From assembly GCA_017522255.1 (NCBI GenBank), contig JAFWZP010000077.1:1-64000 (forward strand): 64,000 nucleotides of DNA, read 5' to 3'. The notes beneath the pieces were generated by a model. The model ran no database searches. It was not told the DNA's origin and was given only the letters and a program-made list of their open reading frames with translations. Source of the DNA: Bacteroidales bacterium. Its GTDB lineage: Bacteria; Bacteroidota; Bacteroidia; Bacteroidales; P3. The position numbers and the translations under genes were made by a program. The first letter of the stretch is position 1. The number at the start of each line of letters is the position of its first letter. Positions 17,785 through 28,000 of the stretch are shown one piece after another.

Positions 17785-17792
17785 TAAATTTG
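17785..17792 (+). promoter_or_regulatory. Bacteroidota -7 box (TAAATTTG)
   Basis: TAAATTTG about 75 bases before the lipoprotein start at 17867. Likely promoter of the two-gene unit 17867-19323. Confidence 0.55.
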
Positions 17793-17866
17793 CAATATGA
17801 AATTAGTAGAAATATTATCTCTAAAATAAACATTATCAATAATAAATAAATAAAAATACAATTAAG

Positions 17867-18322
17867 ATGAAAAGTAAATTAAAATTATTAGTTATTGTCG
17901 CTTCGTTGGTATTGGTAGCGACAGGATGTAAATCGTTGTTCTCTTCTTCGGAAAATGATGTTGCAACAACTGCCGGAAAATCGTGTGGAAAAGCCATTTC
18001 TACATTGTACAAAGAGTATAAGAAACAAAATAAAATAGATGTTACCAATACTACTACTCTTACCAGCATAGTGCAAATAGCTGCAGCTCGTAATGTGTTG
18101 AAAGAAAATAAAAACAATACTGCTTTTATGAGTGCTTTTGCAGTGGGATTGGTGTCTGGTTCGAACAATCTTATTACTAACCTGACTTCTAATAATGTTA
18201 TTAATGCTTTGTTGACTCTAAGCTCGTTGAATGATATAACTACAAATACTCCATCAAATTCTACAGCAGCAAACGAAGCAGGAAAGTCTTTAATACCTCT
18301 TGTAAAATCGATAGATAAATAA
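17867..18322 (+). CDS. small lipoprotein of unknown function
   Basis: 151 residues with a clear lipobox (LVLVATGCKS, Cys21). The mature part is Ser/Thr/Asn-rich and mostly helical, with two amphipathic stretches (IVQIAAARNVLKENKNN, FMSAFAVGLVSGSNNLITNL). I do not recognise the family. Its TAA shares one base with the ATG of the next gene (TAATG), so translation is coupled and the two products probably act in the same envelope process. Confidence 0.8.
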   Translation: MKSKLKLLVIVASLVLVATGCKSLFSSSENDVATTAGKSCGKAISTLYKEYKKQNKIDVTNTTTLTSIVQIAAARNVLKENKNNTAFMSAFAVGLVSGSNNLITNLTSNNVINALLTLSSLNDITTNTPSNSTAANEAGKSLIPLVKSIDK

Positions 18323-19323
18323 TGAAACGCAATATAATATTAGCATTTATAGCATTGCTTCCATTGTCGCTATTGGCTCAGAATATGATGGATAGCCAAG
18401 GACGTAGACAAGGTAAGTGGGTAAAGGTAGACAAAAACAACCGTAAGGTGTATGAAGGTACATTCAAAGATGGCCTCGAAACAGGTGTGTTTACCTATTA
18501 TTATGGTGATGGTTCTGTGCGAATGAAAAATACATTTATCAAAGATGGTGTGTATTGCAAGCACGAGGCATACGACAAAAATGGTAATATAATGGTGCTT
18601 GGCTATTACAATCAAAAGAATAGAGATAGCGTTTGGACCATATACAACGAAAAAGGAAATGTTTTAAAGATAGAAACCTACAAGATGGGTGCCAAGAATG
18701 GTAAGTCGGTATTGTTTTCGGCTACAGGCGACACTGTAGAAATACAATATTGGAACGATGATAAAAAGCATGGTTATTGGTATCGCAAAATACCTAATGG
18801 TTATCTTGAAGGGAACTACGAAAACAATCTTTTGAATGGTAAGTTTGCCGAATATGTAAATGGTAAAGTAGTTACTGAAGGTATGTATTCCAAAGGTTTG
18901 CGTGCCGACCAGTGGAAATATTGGCGTTCCAATAACCTCGAAAAGGTAGAGAGATGGGCTGACGGCAATCTGCGTAGTCGCAAAGTGCTTATATATTCCG
19001 ATAAACCTCAGATGATGGATATAGCCAATATCGCTTACTTTTATCCTAAGGGACAAAAGACAGTGGTGATTACCAAACAAGGCGAAACTATAATGGATAA
19101 CGAAGTGTCGGATTTGTTGTTTGAACGATTGGGTAATGAGTTTTTTGTAACATTGAACAAAGAAAAGAAATTGGCTGCTGCCTACGACTGCATAAAAGGA
19201 TTTGATGTAGACGAAGAAGGTAAGCAATACGTTTCGCTTCAGCCTGCTTTAAGTTTCAAACTATATCCCGACGAAGATTGTCGTAAACTTGTACAATCTA
19301 TTATTCGTGAAGGCTTGGAATAG
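18322..19323 (+). CDS. exported MORN-like repeat protein (YwqK type)
   Basis: 333 residues with a signal peptide ending LSLLAQ. Residues about 28-220 are short repeats of the form 'G.W..Y..G..' (QGRRQGKWVKVDKNN, GTFKDGLETGVFTYYYGDG, KKHGYWYRKIPNGYLEGNYE), like MORN or YwqK-type repeats that form an extended beta sheet. The last 110 residues are a separate domain of unknown fold. In Bacteroidota such proteins are frequent, exported and functionally obscure. It is coupled to the lipoprotein upstream and followed by a strong terminator. Confidence 0.82.
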   Translation: MKRNIILAFIALLPLSLLAQNMMDSQGRRQGKWVKVDKNNRKVYEGTFKDGLETGVFTYYYGDGSVRMKNTFIKDGVYCKHEAYDKNGNIMVLGYYNQKNRDSVWTIYNEKGNVLKIETYKMGAKNGKSVLFSATGDTVEIQYWNDDKKHGYWYRKIPNGYLEGNYENNLLNGKFAEYVNGKVVTEGMYSKGLRADQWKYWRSNNLEKVERWADGNLRSRKVLIYSDKPQMMDIANIAYFYPKGQKTVVITKQGETIMDNEVSDLLFERLGNEFFVTLNKEKKLAAAYDCIKGFDVDEEGKQYVSLQPALSFKLYPDEDCRKLVQSIIREGLE

Positions 19324-19360
19324 TACTAAAGAATAGCATAAAGATATTTTATAATAAATA

Positions 19361-19404
19361 AATCGGTCGATTGAAAATGTATTAAATCGGCCGATTATTT
19401 TTTT
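19361..19404 (+). terminator. terminator after the MORN-like gene
   Basis: aatcggtcgatt pairs with aatcggccgatt (one G:U) and is followed by atttttttt. Confidence 0.85.
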
Positions 19405-19425
19405 TGAGGAATATCTTCTGATGGG

Positions 19426-20124
19426 TTATTTGTCCTTGACAAAGAATATACTGCCCACGTCTAATAGGGGAGTGCTTGATAGTTCTATAATGTTATATCC
19501 ATTTAGTGTAATAAATTGGCGTATATCATCACCTTGAGAGTGGTGGGCAAGACTACCGTTTATTACCACATTGTTGTCTACTACTCCACAGCAACCACCA
19601 AAACAGCCCATAGCGTGTCCGGGTAGTATAATATCTTTTTGGGTTACATACAAAGTGTTTATATTACTTTGTTTTAATGCTTTTTCGATACTTTTGTCCG
19701 AAGTGATGGCTGCATTTTCGAGTAGCAATGTGCTGCAACGAGAATAGGCTTGTGTGCAGTTTATATGTTTCAGGTGTTTTATATTATTCATAACCACGCT
19801 GTCGGTATGCTTAAAGTTATGTATGGCTATGCTACCATTAGTAGCCACATTGTATGGTGTGCAACTGTTTGGCGTTATAGGAGTTTTTCCAAAAGTGTAC
19901 TCTATATTATATTTGTCGAACAGCGATAGGTAGTGCGATGGAATATTGGGTGCCACTATTACCGACCTGTTGTGTTGAAACAAAAAAACATCAATATGTC
20001 CGGCAAGCGAAGGGTAGGCAATATCTTTCGACGAAAAGAGTATTGGTGTTGCTATCCTTTCGAGTGTGTTCAGTGCTTCCGGCAAAATGATGTCGTTTAC
20101 GATAGCAAAGAGTTTGTGTTTCAT
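19426..20124 (-). CDS. DUF6873-like GME-fold protein
   Basis: 232 residues, cytosolic. Landmarks such as THCTQAYSRC-like NCTQAYSRCSTLLLENAAIT, DIILPGHAMGCFGGCCGVVD and VINGSLAHHSQGDDIRQFI resemble proteins annotated DUF6873, distant relatives of guanidino-group-modifying (GME) enzymes such as arginine deiminase. A Cys/Gly-rich GCFGGCCG segment and nearby His residues could form an active site, but I cannot confirm catalysis. It ends close to the start of the upstream lptB (seven-base gap, same strand), so it is co-transcribed with it; whether this reflects a shared role in the envelope is unknown. Confidence 0.72.
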   Translation of the reverse strand: MKHKLFAIVNDIILPEALNTLERIATPILFSSKDIAYPSLAGHIDVFLFQHNRSVIVAPNIPSHYLSLFDKYNIEYTFGKTPITPNSCTPYNVATNGSIAIHNFKHTDSVVMNNIKHLKHINCTQAYSRCSTLLLENAAITSDKSIEKALKQSNINTLYVTQKDIILPGHAMGCFGGCCGVVDNNVVINGSLAHHSQGDDIRQFITLNGYNIIELSSTPLLDVGSIFFVKDK

Positions 20125-20131
20125 TATGTGT

Positions 20132-20854
20132 TTATCGTAGTTCGAATTTGTCGCCCAAATATACTTTGCGTACGTGTTCGTCGTTTGCCAAATCTTCGGG
20201 GGTACCCGATTTTAATACCGAGCCTTCGAAAAGCAGGTAAGCTCTATCGGTAATAGACAATGTTTCGTGAACGTTGTGGTCGGTTATGAGTATACCTATG
20301 TTTTTGTCTTTTAGTTTTCTAACTATATTCTGAATGTCTTGCACTGCAATGGGGTCTACACCGGCAAAAGGCTCGTCCAATAGCAAAAAGCTTGGGTTCA
20401 TAGCCAATGCACGTGCTATTTCGGTACGCCTGCGTTCGCCACCCGATAGCTGAATGCCAAGGCTTTTACGTATGTGTTGCAACCCAAATTCGTCAAGCAA
20501 TTCTTCGAGTTTGTTTTTTCGTTCGGCTTTGTTTAGCTTGGTAAATTCCAACACCGAGGTAATATTGTCTTCAACCGATAGATGGCGAAACACCGAAGCT
20601 TCCTGTGCCAAATAGCCTATGCCGTTTTGTGCTCGCTTATACATTGGCATTTCGGTTATGTCGGTATCGTCCAAAAAAACGTGTCCGTCAAATGGTTTTA
20701 TTATACCCACTATCATATAAAAAGTGGTGGTTTTGCCGGCTCCGTTGGGTCCCAACAATCCTACTATTTCGCCTTGCTGTACTTCTACCGAAACACCTTT
20801 TACCACGGTGCGTTTCTTGTATTTTTTTATAACATTATCAGTGCGTAATATCAT
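20132..20854 (-). CDS. lptB: LPS export ABC transporter ATPase LptB
   Basis: About 240 residues. LptB powers extraction of LPS from the inner membrane by the LptBFGC complex. Seen: Walker [18 protein letters not shown]-loop [18 protein letters not shown] (typical of LptB), signature [17 protein letters not shown], Walker [20 protein letters not shown] and the switch His in [10 protein letters not shown]. The start is ATG 20854. The open frame begins at a TTG (20890) which overlaps the promoter box at 20880-20887. It fits functionally with lpxA, lpxC and bamD nearby. Confidence 0.95.
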   Translation of the reverse strand: MILRTDNVIKKYKKRTVVKGVSVEVQQGEIVGLLGPNGAGKTTTFYMIVGIIKPFDGHVFLDDTDITEMPMYKRAQNGIGYLAQEASVFRHLSVEDNITSVLEFTKLNKAERKNKLEELLDEFGLQHIRKSLGIQLSGGERRRTEIARALAMNPSFLLLDEPFAGVDPIAVQDIQNIVRKLKDKNIGILITDHNVHETLSITDRAYLLFEGSVLKSGTPEDLANDEHVRKVYLGDKFELR

Positions 20855-20879
20855 CTCTTTGTTCTTTACTATCAGAATG

Positions 20880-20887
20880 CAAAGGTA
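20880..20887 (-). promoter_or_regulatory. Bacteroidota -7 box of lptB
   Basis: TACCTTTG on the minus strand, 25 bases before the lptB ATG. Confidence 0.65.
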
Positions 20888-21054
20888 CAAAAACTTTTTT
20901 ATTTATTATCCTTTTTCTTACTCTCGTGTTGCCATCTTTTATATATTATGTTGAAATATATTATATTATGTGATGTAATATTTTATTGCCTGTAGCAAAA
21001 TAAAAAAAGAATAAAAGCGTTTTTAAGGCTAAGAATGTTTTATAAGTAAAAAAA

Positions 21055-21519
21055 ATGGAAGAAAAAAATATAATAGAGATACGAAATAAACGTGCCGAGT
21101 ATGAATATTTTTTGATGGATACATACACAGCCGGTATGGTGCTTATGGGCACCGAAATAAAATCGATAAGGGAAGGAAAGGTCAATTTGTCGGATTCTTT
21201 TTGTACCTTTCGTGATGGCGAATTGTATGTAAACGAAATGCATATAGCCGAATATAGGTTTGGCTCCTATCTAAATCATCACTCCAAACGCGAACGCAAA
21301 CTGCTTTTAAATAAGCGTGAACTCCTGAAACTTGCAAATAAAAGTAAAGAAAAAGGCTACACCATTATCCCGGTTATGCTGTTTGTAAATCCTTCGGGGT
21401 TGGCAAAACTGACCATATCTTTGGCAAAAGGTAAGAAGTTTTTCGACAAGCGAGAGTCTATCAAAGAAAAAGATAGCCGTAGAGAAATAGACCGCATGCA
21501 CCGTATGAAAGGATATTAG
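21055..21519 (+). CDS. smpB: SsrA-binding protein SmpB
   Basis: 154 residues. SmpB binds tmRNA and brings it to stalled ribosomes for trans-translation. Family blocks are clear: [58 protein letters not shown], and the basic C-terminal tail [20 protein letters not shown] that enters the decoding centre. Divergent from lptB, with a 200-base AT-rich gap. Confidence 0.96.
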   Translation: MEEKNIIEIRNKRAEYEYFLMDTYTAGMVLMGTEIKSIREGKVNLSDSFCTFRDGELYVNEMHIAEYRFGSYLNHHSKRERKLLLNKRELLKLANKSKEKGYTIIPVMLFVNPSGLAKLTISLAKGKKFFDKRESIKEKDSRREIDRMHRMKGY

Positions 21520-21793
21520 TGAGAGCAAAAGCCCCCAGCCCCTAAAGGGGAGTTAGCGCTTAGCAATGGGCTTTGAGCATAAGCCTGAAGGGCTATGACA
21601 TATACAACCCAATGGCATCACCTTGGGAAATAGACAGTCTTCTCTCCTTTAGGAGAAACAAGAGGGAGGCTCCTAAATCTTAAACCTCCGACCTTAGACT
21701 TTTGAATTAACAAGAGTATGTTGAAATAAAACTGAGCATAAAGCTTTTAGTTTGTAAAGTTCTGAGTACTTTTACAAAAAAAATAAAGATATT
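21520..21793. other. gap between smpB and exbB with short palindromes
   Basis: Contains cccctaaagggg (21539-21550) and a ctcctttaggag-type palindrome near 21645, typical non-coding filler in Bacteroidota. No gene and no clear -7 box was seen. Confidence 0.5.
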
Positions 21794-22513
21794 ATGTTTA
21801 AGTCTATTTTATTGAATATTAGTGCTGTGTCGTCAGCAGTGGCAGTCGGAAATGATACAAATGTGGCTGTAGAAAATGCAATTACAACCGAAAAAATACC
21901 TATTATGGAGCTTGCATTGCAGGGCGGTTGGGTAATGTTGGTGTTATTAGCCTTATTGATTTTGGCAGTTTATATCTCTGTCGAACGTTATTTGGCACTT
22001 AGCAATGCGTTGAAAGATGACTCTTCACAATTTATGAACAACATACGCAACTATATCCACAAAGGCGATATAGAAGGTGCAAGAGCATTGTCGAAATCCA
22101 CCGATTCGCCTATTGCAAGAATGATAGATAAAGGATTGTCGCGTTTGGGTCGTCCGCTCAACGACATTCAAACAGCCATCGAAAATGTAGGCAAACTCGA
22201 AGTTGCCAACCTCGAAAAACGTATATCGTTGGTAGCCACAGTGTCCAGTTTGGGACCTATGTTGGGCTTTTTGGGTACAGTAACAGGTATGGTAACAGCA
22301 TTTTTCGATATGGCTAATGCCGGTAATAACATAGATATACAAGTGCTTTCGAGCGGTATATATGAGGCTATGGTAACCACTGTGGCTGGTTTGATAGTGG
22401 GTATTATCGGTTATTTCTTGTACAATGTGTTGGTAACAAGAATAAACAAAGTGGTATTCTTGCTCGAAGCTCGTGCTATGGAATTTATGGACCTTCTTCA
22501 CGAACCGGCATAA
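21794..22513 (+). CDS. exbB: MotA/TolQ/ExbB-family proton channel
   Basis: 239 residues with three membrane segments: about 35-55 (GGWVMLVLLALLILAVYIS), 145-170 (VATVSSLGPMLGFLGTVTGM) and 185-210 (VTTVAGLIVGIIGYFLYN). The conserved P-loop-like SLGPMLGFLGTVTGMV block and the cytosolic charged loop are typical. With ExbD it forms a proton-driven motor that energises TonB-dependent uptake across the outer membrane. First gene of an ExbB-ExbD-TonB set (gaps 32 and 5 bases). Confidence 0.92.
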   Translation: MFKSILLNISAVSSAVAVGNDTNVAVENAITTEKIPIMELALQGGWVMLVLLALLILAVYISVERYLALSNALKDDSSQFMNNIRNYIHKGDIEGARALSKSTDSPIARMIDKGLSRLGRPLNDIQTAIENVGKLEVANLEKRISLVATVSSLGPMLGFLGTVTGMVTAFFDMANAGNNIDIQVLSSGIYEAMVTTVAGLIVGIIGYFLYNVLVTRINKVVFLLEARAMEFMDLLHEPA

Positions 22514-22545
22514 CATATATTCAACCACAATAAAATATTTCGATT

Positions 22546-22953
22546 ATGATACGCAGTCAGAATGAAATAAAGATAGAATCCAACTCTTCGACAATGAGCG
22601 ACTTGGTGTTCTTGTTATTGATATTTTTTATGATAACATCAACACTTATAAGCCCCAATGCCGTTAAGCTGTTGCTGCCCGAAAGCACCAGCAAAACCAT
22701 GGCAAAGCAGAATGTAACCGTATATATCGACGAAAGTTACAACTTCTTTGTGGGCGAACAACCTGCAGCCGTTGATGTGTTGGAGCCTATGTTGGAAGCC
22801 GAAATTGGTGAGGTGCAAGACGCTTGTGTGGTGTTGCGTGCCGACAAAACAGTGCCCGTGCAATATGTAGTAAATGTGATAGATGCCGTAAATGCCATCA
22901 ACAACAAATACGACACAAAGCATAAAGTAATATTAGCCACAAGTCCAAAATAG
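22546..22953 (+). CDS. exbD: ExbD/TolR-family biopolymer transport protein
   Basis: 135 residues. One N-terminal membrane helix carries the conserved Asp (SDLVFLLLIFFMITSTL), where protons pass, and a periplasmic domain follows (VTVYIDESYNFFVGEQPAA, VVLRADKTVPVQYVVNVIDA). Partner of the ExbB upstream and the TonB-like protein downstream. Confidence 0.92.
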   Translation: MIRSQNEIKIESNSSTMSDLVFLLLIFFMITSTLISPNAVKLLLPESTSKTMAKQNVTVYIDESYNFFVGEQPAAVDVLEPMLEAEIGEVQDACVVLRADKTVPVQYVVNVIDAVNAINNKYDTKHKVILATSPK

Positions 22954-22958
22954 CCGTT

Positions 22959-23741
22959 ATGTTGCCATTAGATGTAGATAAAAGAAATTCCATTATAGCC
23001 GCACTCGTTACCTTGGCGTTTTGTTTGCTACTGTTTGGGTGCTGCTTTTGGTTGGGTATGTATCGCCAAAACCCTCCGCCACCCGAAGAAGGGGTAGAGG
23101 TGAATGTTGGCGACTCGGACTTTGGTAGTGGCGACAGCCCCGACCCCGTGTCCGAAACAGCAGCCACTCAGCCTAAGGTGAACAACGCCAGCAATGAGTT
23201 GTCGGAAGACATCTCCACTCAATCCACCGACGAAACAGTGGCTTTGGACAGAAATAAAAAGAAGCCTACCGAAGAAAAGCCTCAGCAAGAAGTGAAGGAA
23301 GAAGTGGAGCAAGAACCCGAAATAAACCAACGTGCCATATTTCCGGGCAACAAAAACAAAGCCAACAAAGGCGGTAGCCAAGGGGTAACAACAGGCACCG
23401 GAAACCAAGGCAAAGAAGGTGGCGACCCAAACTCAAACCGCTACGATGGAACACCGGGTAAAGGTGGAGCAGGATATTCGCTGACAGGCAGAAAGGCAGC
23501 AGCACTGCCTAAACCTAACTACAACTCAAATAAACAAGGTAAGGTGGTGGTGAAAATTTGGGTAGACCGAAAAGGCAATGTAATAAAAGCCGAACCGGGA
23601 CAAAAAGGCTCAACAACTACTGATGCTTACCTCTTGAGAAAAGCAAAAGAAGCTGCTATGCAAGCCAAGTTTACTCCTAACAATGAGGCTCAAGAGCAGC
23701 AAATAGGGACAATAACTTACGACTTTAGAAACTTCAACTAA
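22959..23741 (+). CDS. TonB-like energy transducer
   Basis: 260 residues. A cytosolic start and one membrane helix (about 12-32, ALVTLAFCLLLFGCCFWLG) lead into a Pro/Glu-rich spacer (PPPPEEGVEVN, KPTEEKPQQEVKEEVEQEPE) and a Gly/Asn-rich stretch. The last 80 residues form a TonB-C-like domain (GKVVVKIWVDRKGNVIKAEP, AAMQAKFTPNN). It passes ExbB/ExbD energy to outer-membrane receptors. The client receptor is not in the window. A terminator follows. Confidence 0.88.
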   Translation: MLPLDVDKRNSIIAALVTLAFCLLLFGCCFWLGMYRQNPPPPEEGVEVNVGDSDFGSGDSPDPVSETAATQPKVNNASNELSEDISTQSTDETVALDRNKKKPTEEKPQQEVKEEVEQEPEINQRAIFPGNKNKANKGGSQGVTTGTGNQGKEGGDPNSNRYDGTPGKGGAGYSLTGRKAAALPKPNYNSNKQGKVVVKIWVDRKGNVIKAEPGQKGSTTTDAYLLRKAKEAAMQAKFTPNNEAQEQQIGTITYDFRNFN

Positions 23742-23778
23742 AGTGGTTTAGGCGAAAACAAAAACATTATTTTATATG

Positions 23779-23820
23779 AAGAGGATGGATTGCTTTTAAA
23801 TCTGTCCTCTTATTTTTTTT
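23779..23820 (+). terminator. terminator after the ExbB-ExbD-TonB operon
   Basis: agaggatgga pairs with tctgtcctct (two G:U) around a loop, followed by tatttttttt. Confidence 0.8.
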
Positions 23821-23909
23821 GTGCTGACTACAACTTTCAAGAAAGAACACAGCAAGTAGGGTGGTAGGGTAGGTAGGGTTGGTAGTGGACTATGCAGGCA
23901 ATAAAAAAA

Positions 23910-23936
23910 AAGATGTGGAATTGGCTTCCACATCTT
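23910..23936 (-). terminator. terminator for the HU-like gene (minus strand)
   Basis: aagatgtggaa and ttccacatctt pair perfectly over 11 bases. Read on the minus strand they are followed by a run of U residues. Confidence 0.85.
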
Positions 23937-23987
23937 AAAAAATAAATTAATAATTTTATGGCTAAAAAGAAAATCGTTTACTATTTA

Positions 23988-24539
23988 TTATCCTGCAAAA
24001 CTGCCATCGCCATCACCATTGTTGTCAGGACCGTCGGGGTTTACTGCTTCTTCGCCATCACCGTCGGGGAGTTCCACTCCGTCATGGTTTTGATTGATGC
24101 GTTCATAAACTTTGTTTTCTGCTTCTATGTCCACACAACGCCAAATGCCGTCCAGCTCTACATCCACATTGCTTAATTTTTCTTTCAATTCAACGGCAGG
24201 ATTGAAATTGATTTTCAATTTGTTGAATTGCTTTTCTATACCTGCATCTTGGGCTGTTTTAGCCACATTGCCATCCACGGTTAAACTGAATGTTCCAAAA
24301 CCATCCAACTGAAGGCGGTGTCCCTCCATTAAATAGTTTTCCATCATTTCGGTTAGTGCCACCAATGTGGCCGATACTGCTGATTTGGGTACATAACAGA
24401 TTTTTGTTATTTTTTCTATCAAATCGTTGTTCGTAATAGTGCTGTAGCTTATCGGACGCAACACGTAAGCACTTTCTAATGTGTTTGTTTTTAAGAAGTT
24501 TACCTTCTGCTCTTGTGATTTTAAAATAATCTTTCCCAT
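23988..24539 (-). CDS. HU/IHF-like DNA-binding protein (HU-HIG type)
   Basis: 183 residues. Residues about 35-130 look like the Bacteroidota HU-HIG variant: TNNDLIEKITKICYVPKSAVSATLVALTE-type helices, then HRLQLDGFGTFSLTVDG, which corresponds to the beta arm of HU. The C-terminal tail is unusually acidic and Gly/Asn-rich (DGEEAVNPDGPDNNGDGDG), which may tune DNA binding. In many Bacteroidales this protein sits next to a BT4734-type primase/helicase, as here (next gene upstream on the same strand). The pair is probably a unit; its biological job is not settled. Confidence 0.85.
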   Translation of the reverse strand: MGKIILKSQEQKVNFLKTNTLESAYVLRPISYSTITNNDLIEKITKICYVPKSAVSATLVALTEMMENYLMEGHRLQLDGFGTFSLTVDGNVAKTAQDAGIEKQFNKLKINFNPAVELKEKLSNVDVELDGIWRCVDIEAENKVYERINQNHDGVELPDGDGEEAVNPDGPDNNGDGDGSFAG

Positions 24540-24574
24540 CTTCCTAATTGTTTTAATTTAATTATTATTCTTTT

Positions 24575-24604
24575 GTCTAAAGTCTAAAGTCTAAAGTCTA
24601 AAGT
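24575..24604. repeat. 7-bp tandem repeat (gtctaaa x4)
   Basis: Four perfect copies of gtctaaa upstream of the HU-like gene. Too short to assign a role. Its length could vary by slippage. Confidence 0.85.
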
Positions 24605-24754
24605 CCTTTGTCCTTCGTCTTTTGTCTTTATATATAAATAGTAGGCAATTTCAGAAAATACAGAAAAAATGAAAAAATATTTCTATTTTGCACAATAAAA
24701 TACTAATAATTGAGTTTTTATTAAAACGAACTTTTTATTGAAAAAAGCCAATAG

Positions 24755-24786
24755 CTCGGTGTTGTGAAACATCGGGCTTTTTTTTA
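24755..24786 (-). terminator. bidirectional hairpin between primase/helicase and HU gene
   Basis: ctcggtgtt and aacatcggg pair around a gtga loop, with flanking aaaaagcc and ggcttttttt. Runs of U follow on both strands, so it can end the primase transcript. Confidence 0.65.
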
Positions 24787-24932
24787 TGGAATCACGGAAT
24801 TTTGGAATCACGGAATATCCCTCTATACTCTCTATCCCTTTTATACCTTTCTATCCCTCTCTACACAAACTTCTACCAATCTGTTTAATATTTAATGAGA
24901 CAATTAGTCAACGAGTGTGGTGCGGCAGCCAC

Positions 24933-24987
24933 TTGTAGTCTCGTTGACTTGTAGTCTCGTAGTCTGTAGTCTGTAGTCCGTAGTCTC
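24933..24987. repeat. tgtagtc/cgtagtc short repeats
   Basis: About seven copies of a 7-base word (tgtagtc, cgtagtc) with interruptions, just after the primase stop. A perfect 10-bp inverted repeat (agtcaacgag 24906-24915, ctcgttgact 24940-24949) overlaps it. The rest of 24605-25004 shows no gene. Confidence 0.7.
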
Positions 24988-25004
24988 AAAAAAAAACTCC
25001 GTAG

Positions 25005-28000
25005 TTATATTTTAGAGAACAACTTAGTAGCATCATCAAACTTCCACACTTGATTTTTATTCCAGTTAGTAACAATGTTTTCTACTGTTTTTTTTGTTTT
25101 GCCAAAGTTAGTGATAACAACGTCTACCAATTGCTCGCGACTGAAATTTTGAGGCAAAGCTTCGTATATGTTTTTATACATCATTTTCTTTTGCTTGCTA
25201 CCGCTGTCTATATCGTTATCTATATCGTTATGTTTAGCGTATAGATAGGCAGCTTTTTTTCCAAATATCTTATTTACGCCGTACACAAAGTATTCATAAC
25301 AAAGTTTTACCAACGAAATCATCCAAGGCTCTGCCTTTGGCAAGTCGGTTATGATATTATCTTTAATAACTTTTGTTTTACCCTCGTGTTCTATTAGGTT
25401 ATAACCTTTTTCGTATAAATCCATCAAGTAATATTCACGCACAACACGCATTGCCGATACGTAATTTCTTTCGGTCAAATCCTTTAAATATTCATAACCT
25501 TTAGTGCAGTGAATATCAAAATATTCATAGATAGTGTTGTTTTCATCACCTGCATCACCGAAGATTTCGGCAAAATCCAACAATCCTTGTTGCCTACGTG
25601 CCCAATCCACATATTGTGCTATAGCTTCAGAGTTGTAAGTCTGTGCCTTTGTTTTTATTTTTTGTTTGTGTCCGGTAATCGGATTTGGATAATAATCTTT
25701 CTTGAAAAAGCAAAAACACATTCTGTTTGCCGCTCCATCGTTTAATGCCTCCGTGGGTGTATGGGTTCTGATAGCAGACACGGTAGCACTAATGTTTAAA
25801 GATAGATACAAGTTGCGGATAAATCCACTTACACCATCTTTACCTGCCGTACCACACTCGTATTTATCACCATCATAACCATTCTTGATGATTTCGAAAT
25901 CCAGACCTCCGTGTTGACTTTGTTGCTGTTTGCGAAACAAACCAACCTCACTACACTCCACGTACATTACAGGGGTTTCAAAGTTGTTTTTATTGGCACG
26001 AAACATTTCCTTTTTCGCTTTTGCGGCTGTTCCATTCCCAATTACCACACAACTATTTGTCGTTTCGTCGTTTTTTTCTTCGTATGTTTTATAGAACGCA
26101 AATTCCTCAAACATGGTCTTCCCAAATCCTTCCGCAAAATTTTCTGTACACGTACTTTTACCCGTACCTGTAGGAGCTACAGGTATTATCTGAAGTGCGT
26201 TTTTGTACACACGTTCCGTGTAGTCTTTATGCTTCACTCCCGAAGTATACGCACTTAACAATCCTGCTGTACTCATTATCTGTATGGGTAAAGCGTTAAG
26301 GTTTTTCTTTTCAATAAAATATGTGGTCGAATTGTCAACAAACAAACGTGGCATATCATCTTCGTACTCCGCAAAACGGTACACAAAATCGTCAACAGTG
26401 GTACTTGGGCGTAATGCCAAAGGCAAATCTTCGTCGGCTATTTCGGTAGCAGGTGTAGCAGGGTTTGCCCAATTTTCTTTTGTAAATGCCCACATAAATG
26501 CGTCATAAGCTTCATTACTGTTTATCGGGTCGTCCACTGTGTATTTATATTCAGGCAAAAACTGAACATATTCCATAGCATAGTCAAAGATAGGCTCTGC
26601 CAAGGTTTGTGTATAATTCTTTGAACGAAAACGTATTCCAAGTTTCTTCCACCAATCGTGACGCTTAGTCTCTACATATTCATTCTCATAAGCATAGTAC
26701 TTTAAAGTTTGAAAATCTTCAACATCGATGTAGACTGAAACATCGTCAATATCAGGATATTCACCGGCTTCGAATGGTAAACCGTCAGCTGTTTTGGTTC
26801 TTTTGATTACCATTTCTTTAGCAGCAGGTTTATACACCACTCCTGTTTCTATTTGTGGTAACACCGTCGGATTGTCTGCCGACAACACTGCTACAGCACC
26901 TCCCAAGTAATACTCTGAAGTTAAGAAACTTGCACGGCTGAATTGTGTGCAACTTCCATCAGCTTTTATTTCGCAACCCAATGCCGAGTTTATTAACGTA
27001 CAAATGTGCTCTTGGTTTGCCACTATAGTAGCCGCTACGTCAGAGAATGGGGTGAAAACCAAATGAAACCCTTTGCGTGACGGACTCAAGTTCCAAAGCA
27101 ATACTTTAGAGTTAATCTCCTCGTTTTCTTTAATGTATGACAATATTTTTTCGCATAATGCAAACTCTATATTATCCACATCCAAGAATACCAACCCATT
27201 GCTTGAACATGTTTCGTCTGTGCGTTGTTTTGAGTTCACTTGCCCCATAGGCACAAATGCCGGAAGTTGCTCCTTGCAACTCTTATACTCTGCGTCAATG
27301 CCCTTTTTCAAAGAGAATAGTTTTTTGCTTACCTGTTGTAAAGCATCACTTTTAAGTATAGCTTCAAAACCACGAATGTCGATGATATTCACACAGTTAT
27401 CTGTACTCTTCACTGTAGGTTGAAAACCCATTGCGGTGCATGGTGTTTTGGGTGTTCCTTTTGCTGCCCAACCCTTTGCTATTAATTGTTCGGTAAGTTT
27501 TTGCATTTCGGGTTGAGCTTTTTTTACTTCTTGTTCGGCAGCACTTACGTTTGCAGTAGCTGTTGTTGCAAATGTTTGGGTAGTGCCGGTAGTAGTGGTA
27601 GATACACTATTTTTTTGATTAATAAGATTTTTAACTGCCTGCTTAGCAGTTTCTTGAAATGGTTTGAAATTGTAGCGCACATATTCGCTACTATCGAATA
27701 CTGCCACTTCGCCAAAAAACTCAACCTTATCACCTTTGTTGATAGAATTATCTCCCCAAATGTTTTTCCACGCACCGCCTTTTATCACCGTGCCATCTTC
27801 GGTAGCAACGGTTATTAAAGTACCTTTGGTAGTCTCTTTAATATCGCTAACAGTGCCGGATACTTTAAACAGATTGTAGTTAACTGTTGTTTGGTCTTCT
27901 ACTTGCTCAATATCGGTTATTGTAGCAACATTGTTGTAGCCCACAATGCTGTTGTTGAAACTGATTCTGTACATCTTATTTTCGTCAATTACCTCTACCA

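Noticed and set aside
20855-20890. Longer LptB starting at TTG 20890
   Set aside because: The TTG adjoins the -7 promoter box and would lie upstream of the transcription start. The family begins at the ATG at 20854 ([11 protein letters not shown]).
24575-24604. Phase-variation switch for the HU-like gene
   Set aside because: The gtctaaa tandem repeat is outside the coding region and not clearly within a promoter; no evidence of a switch beyond the repeat itself.
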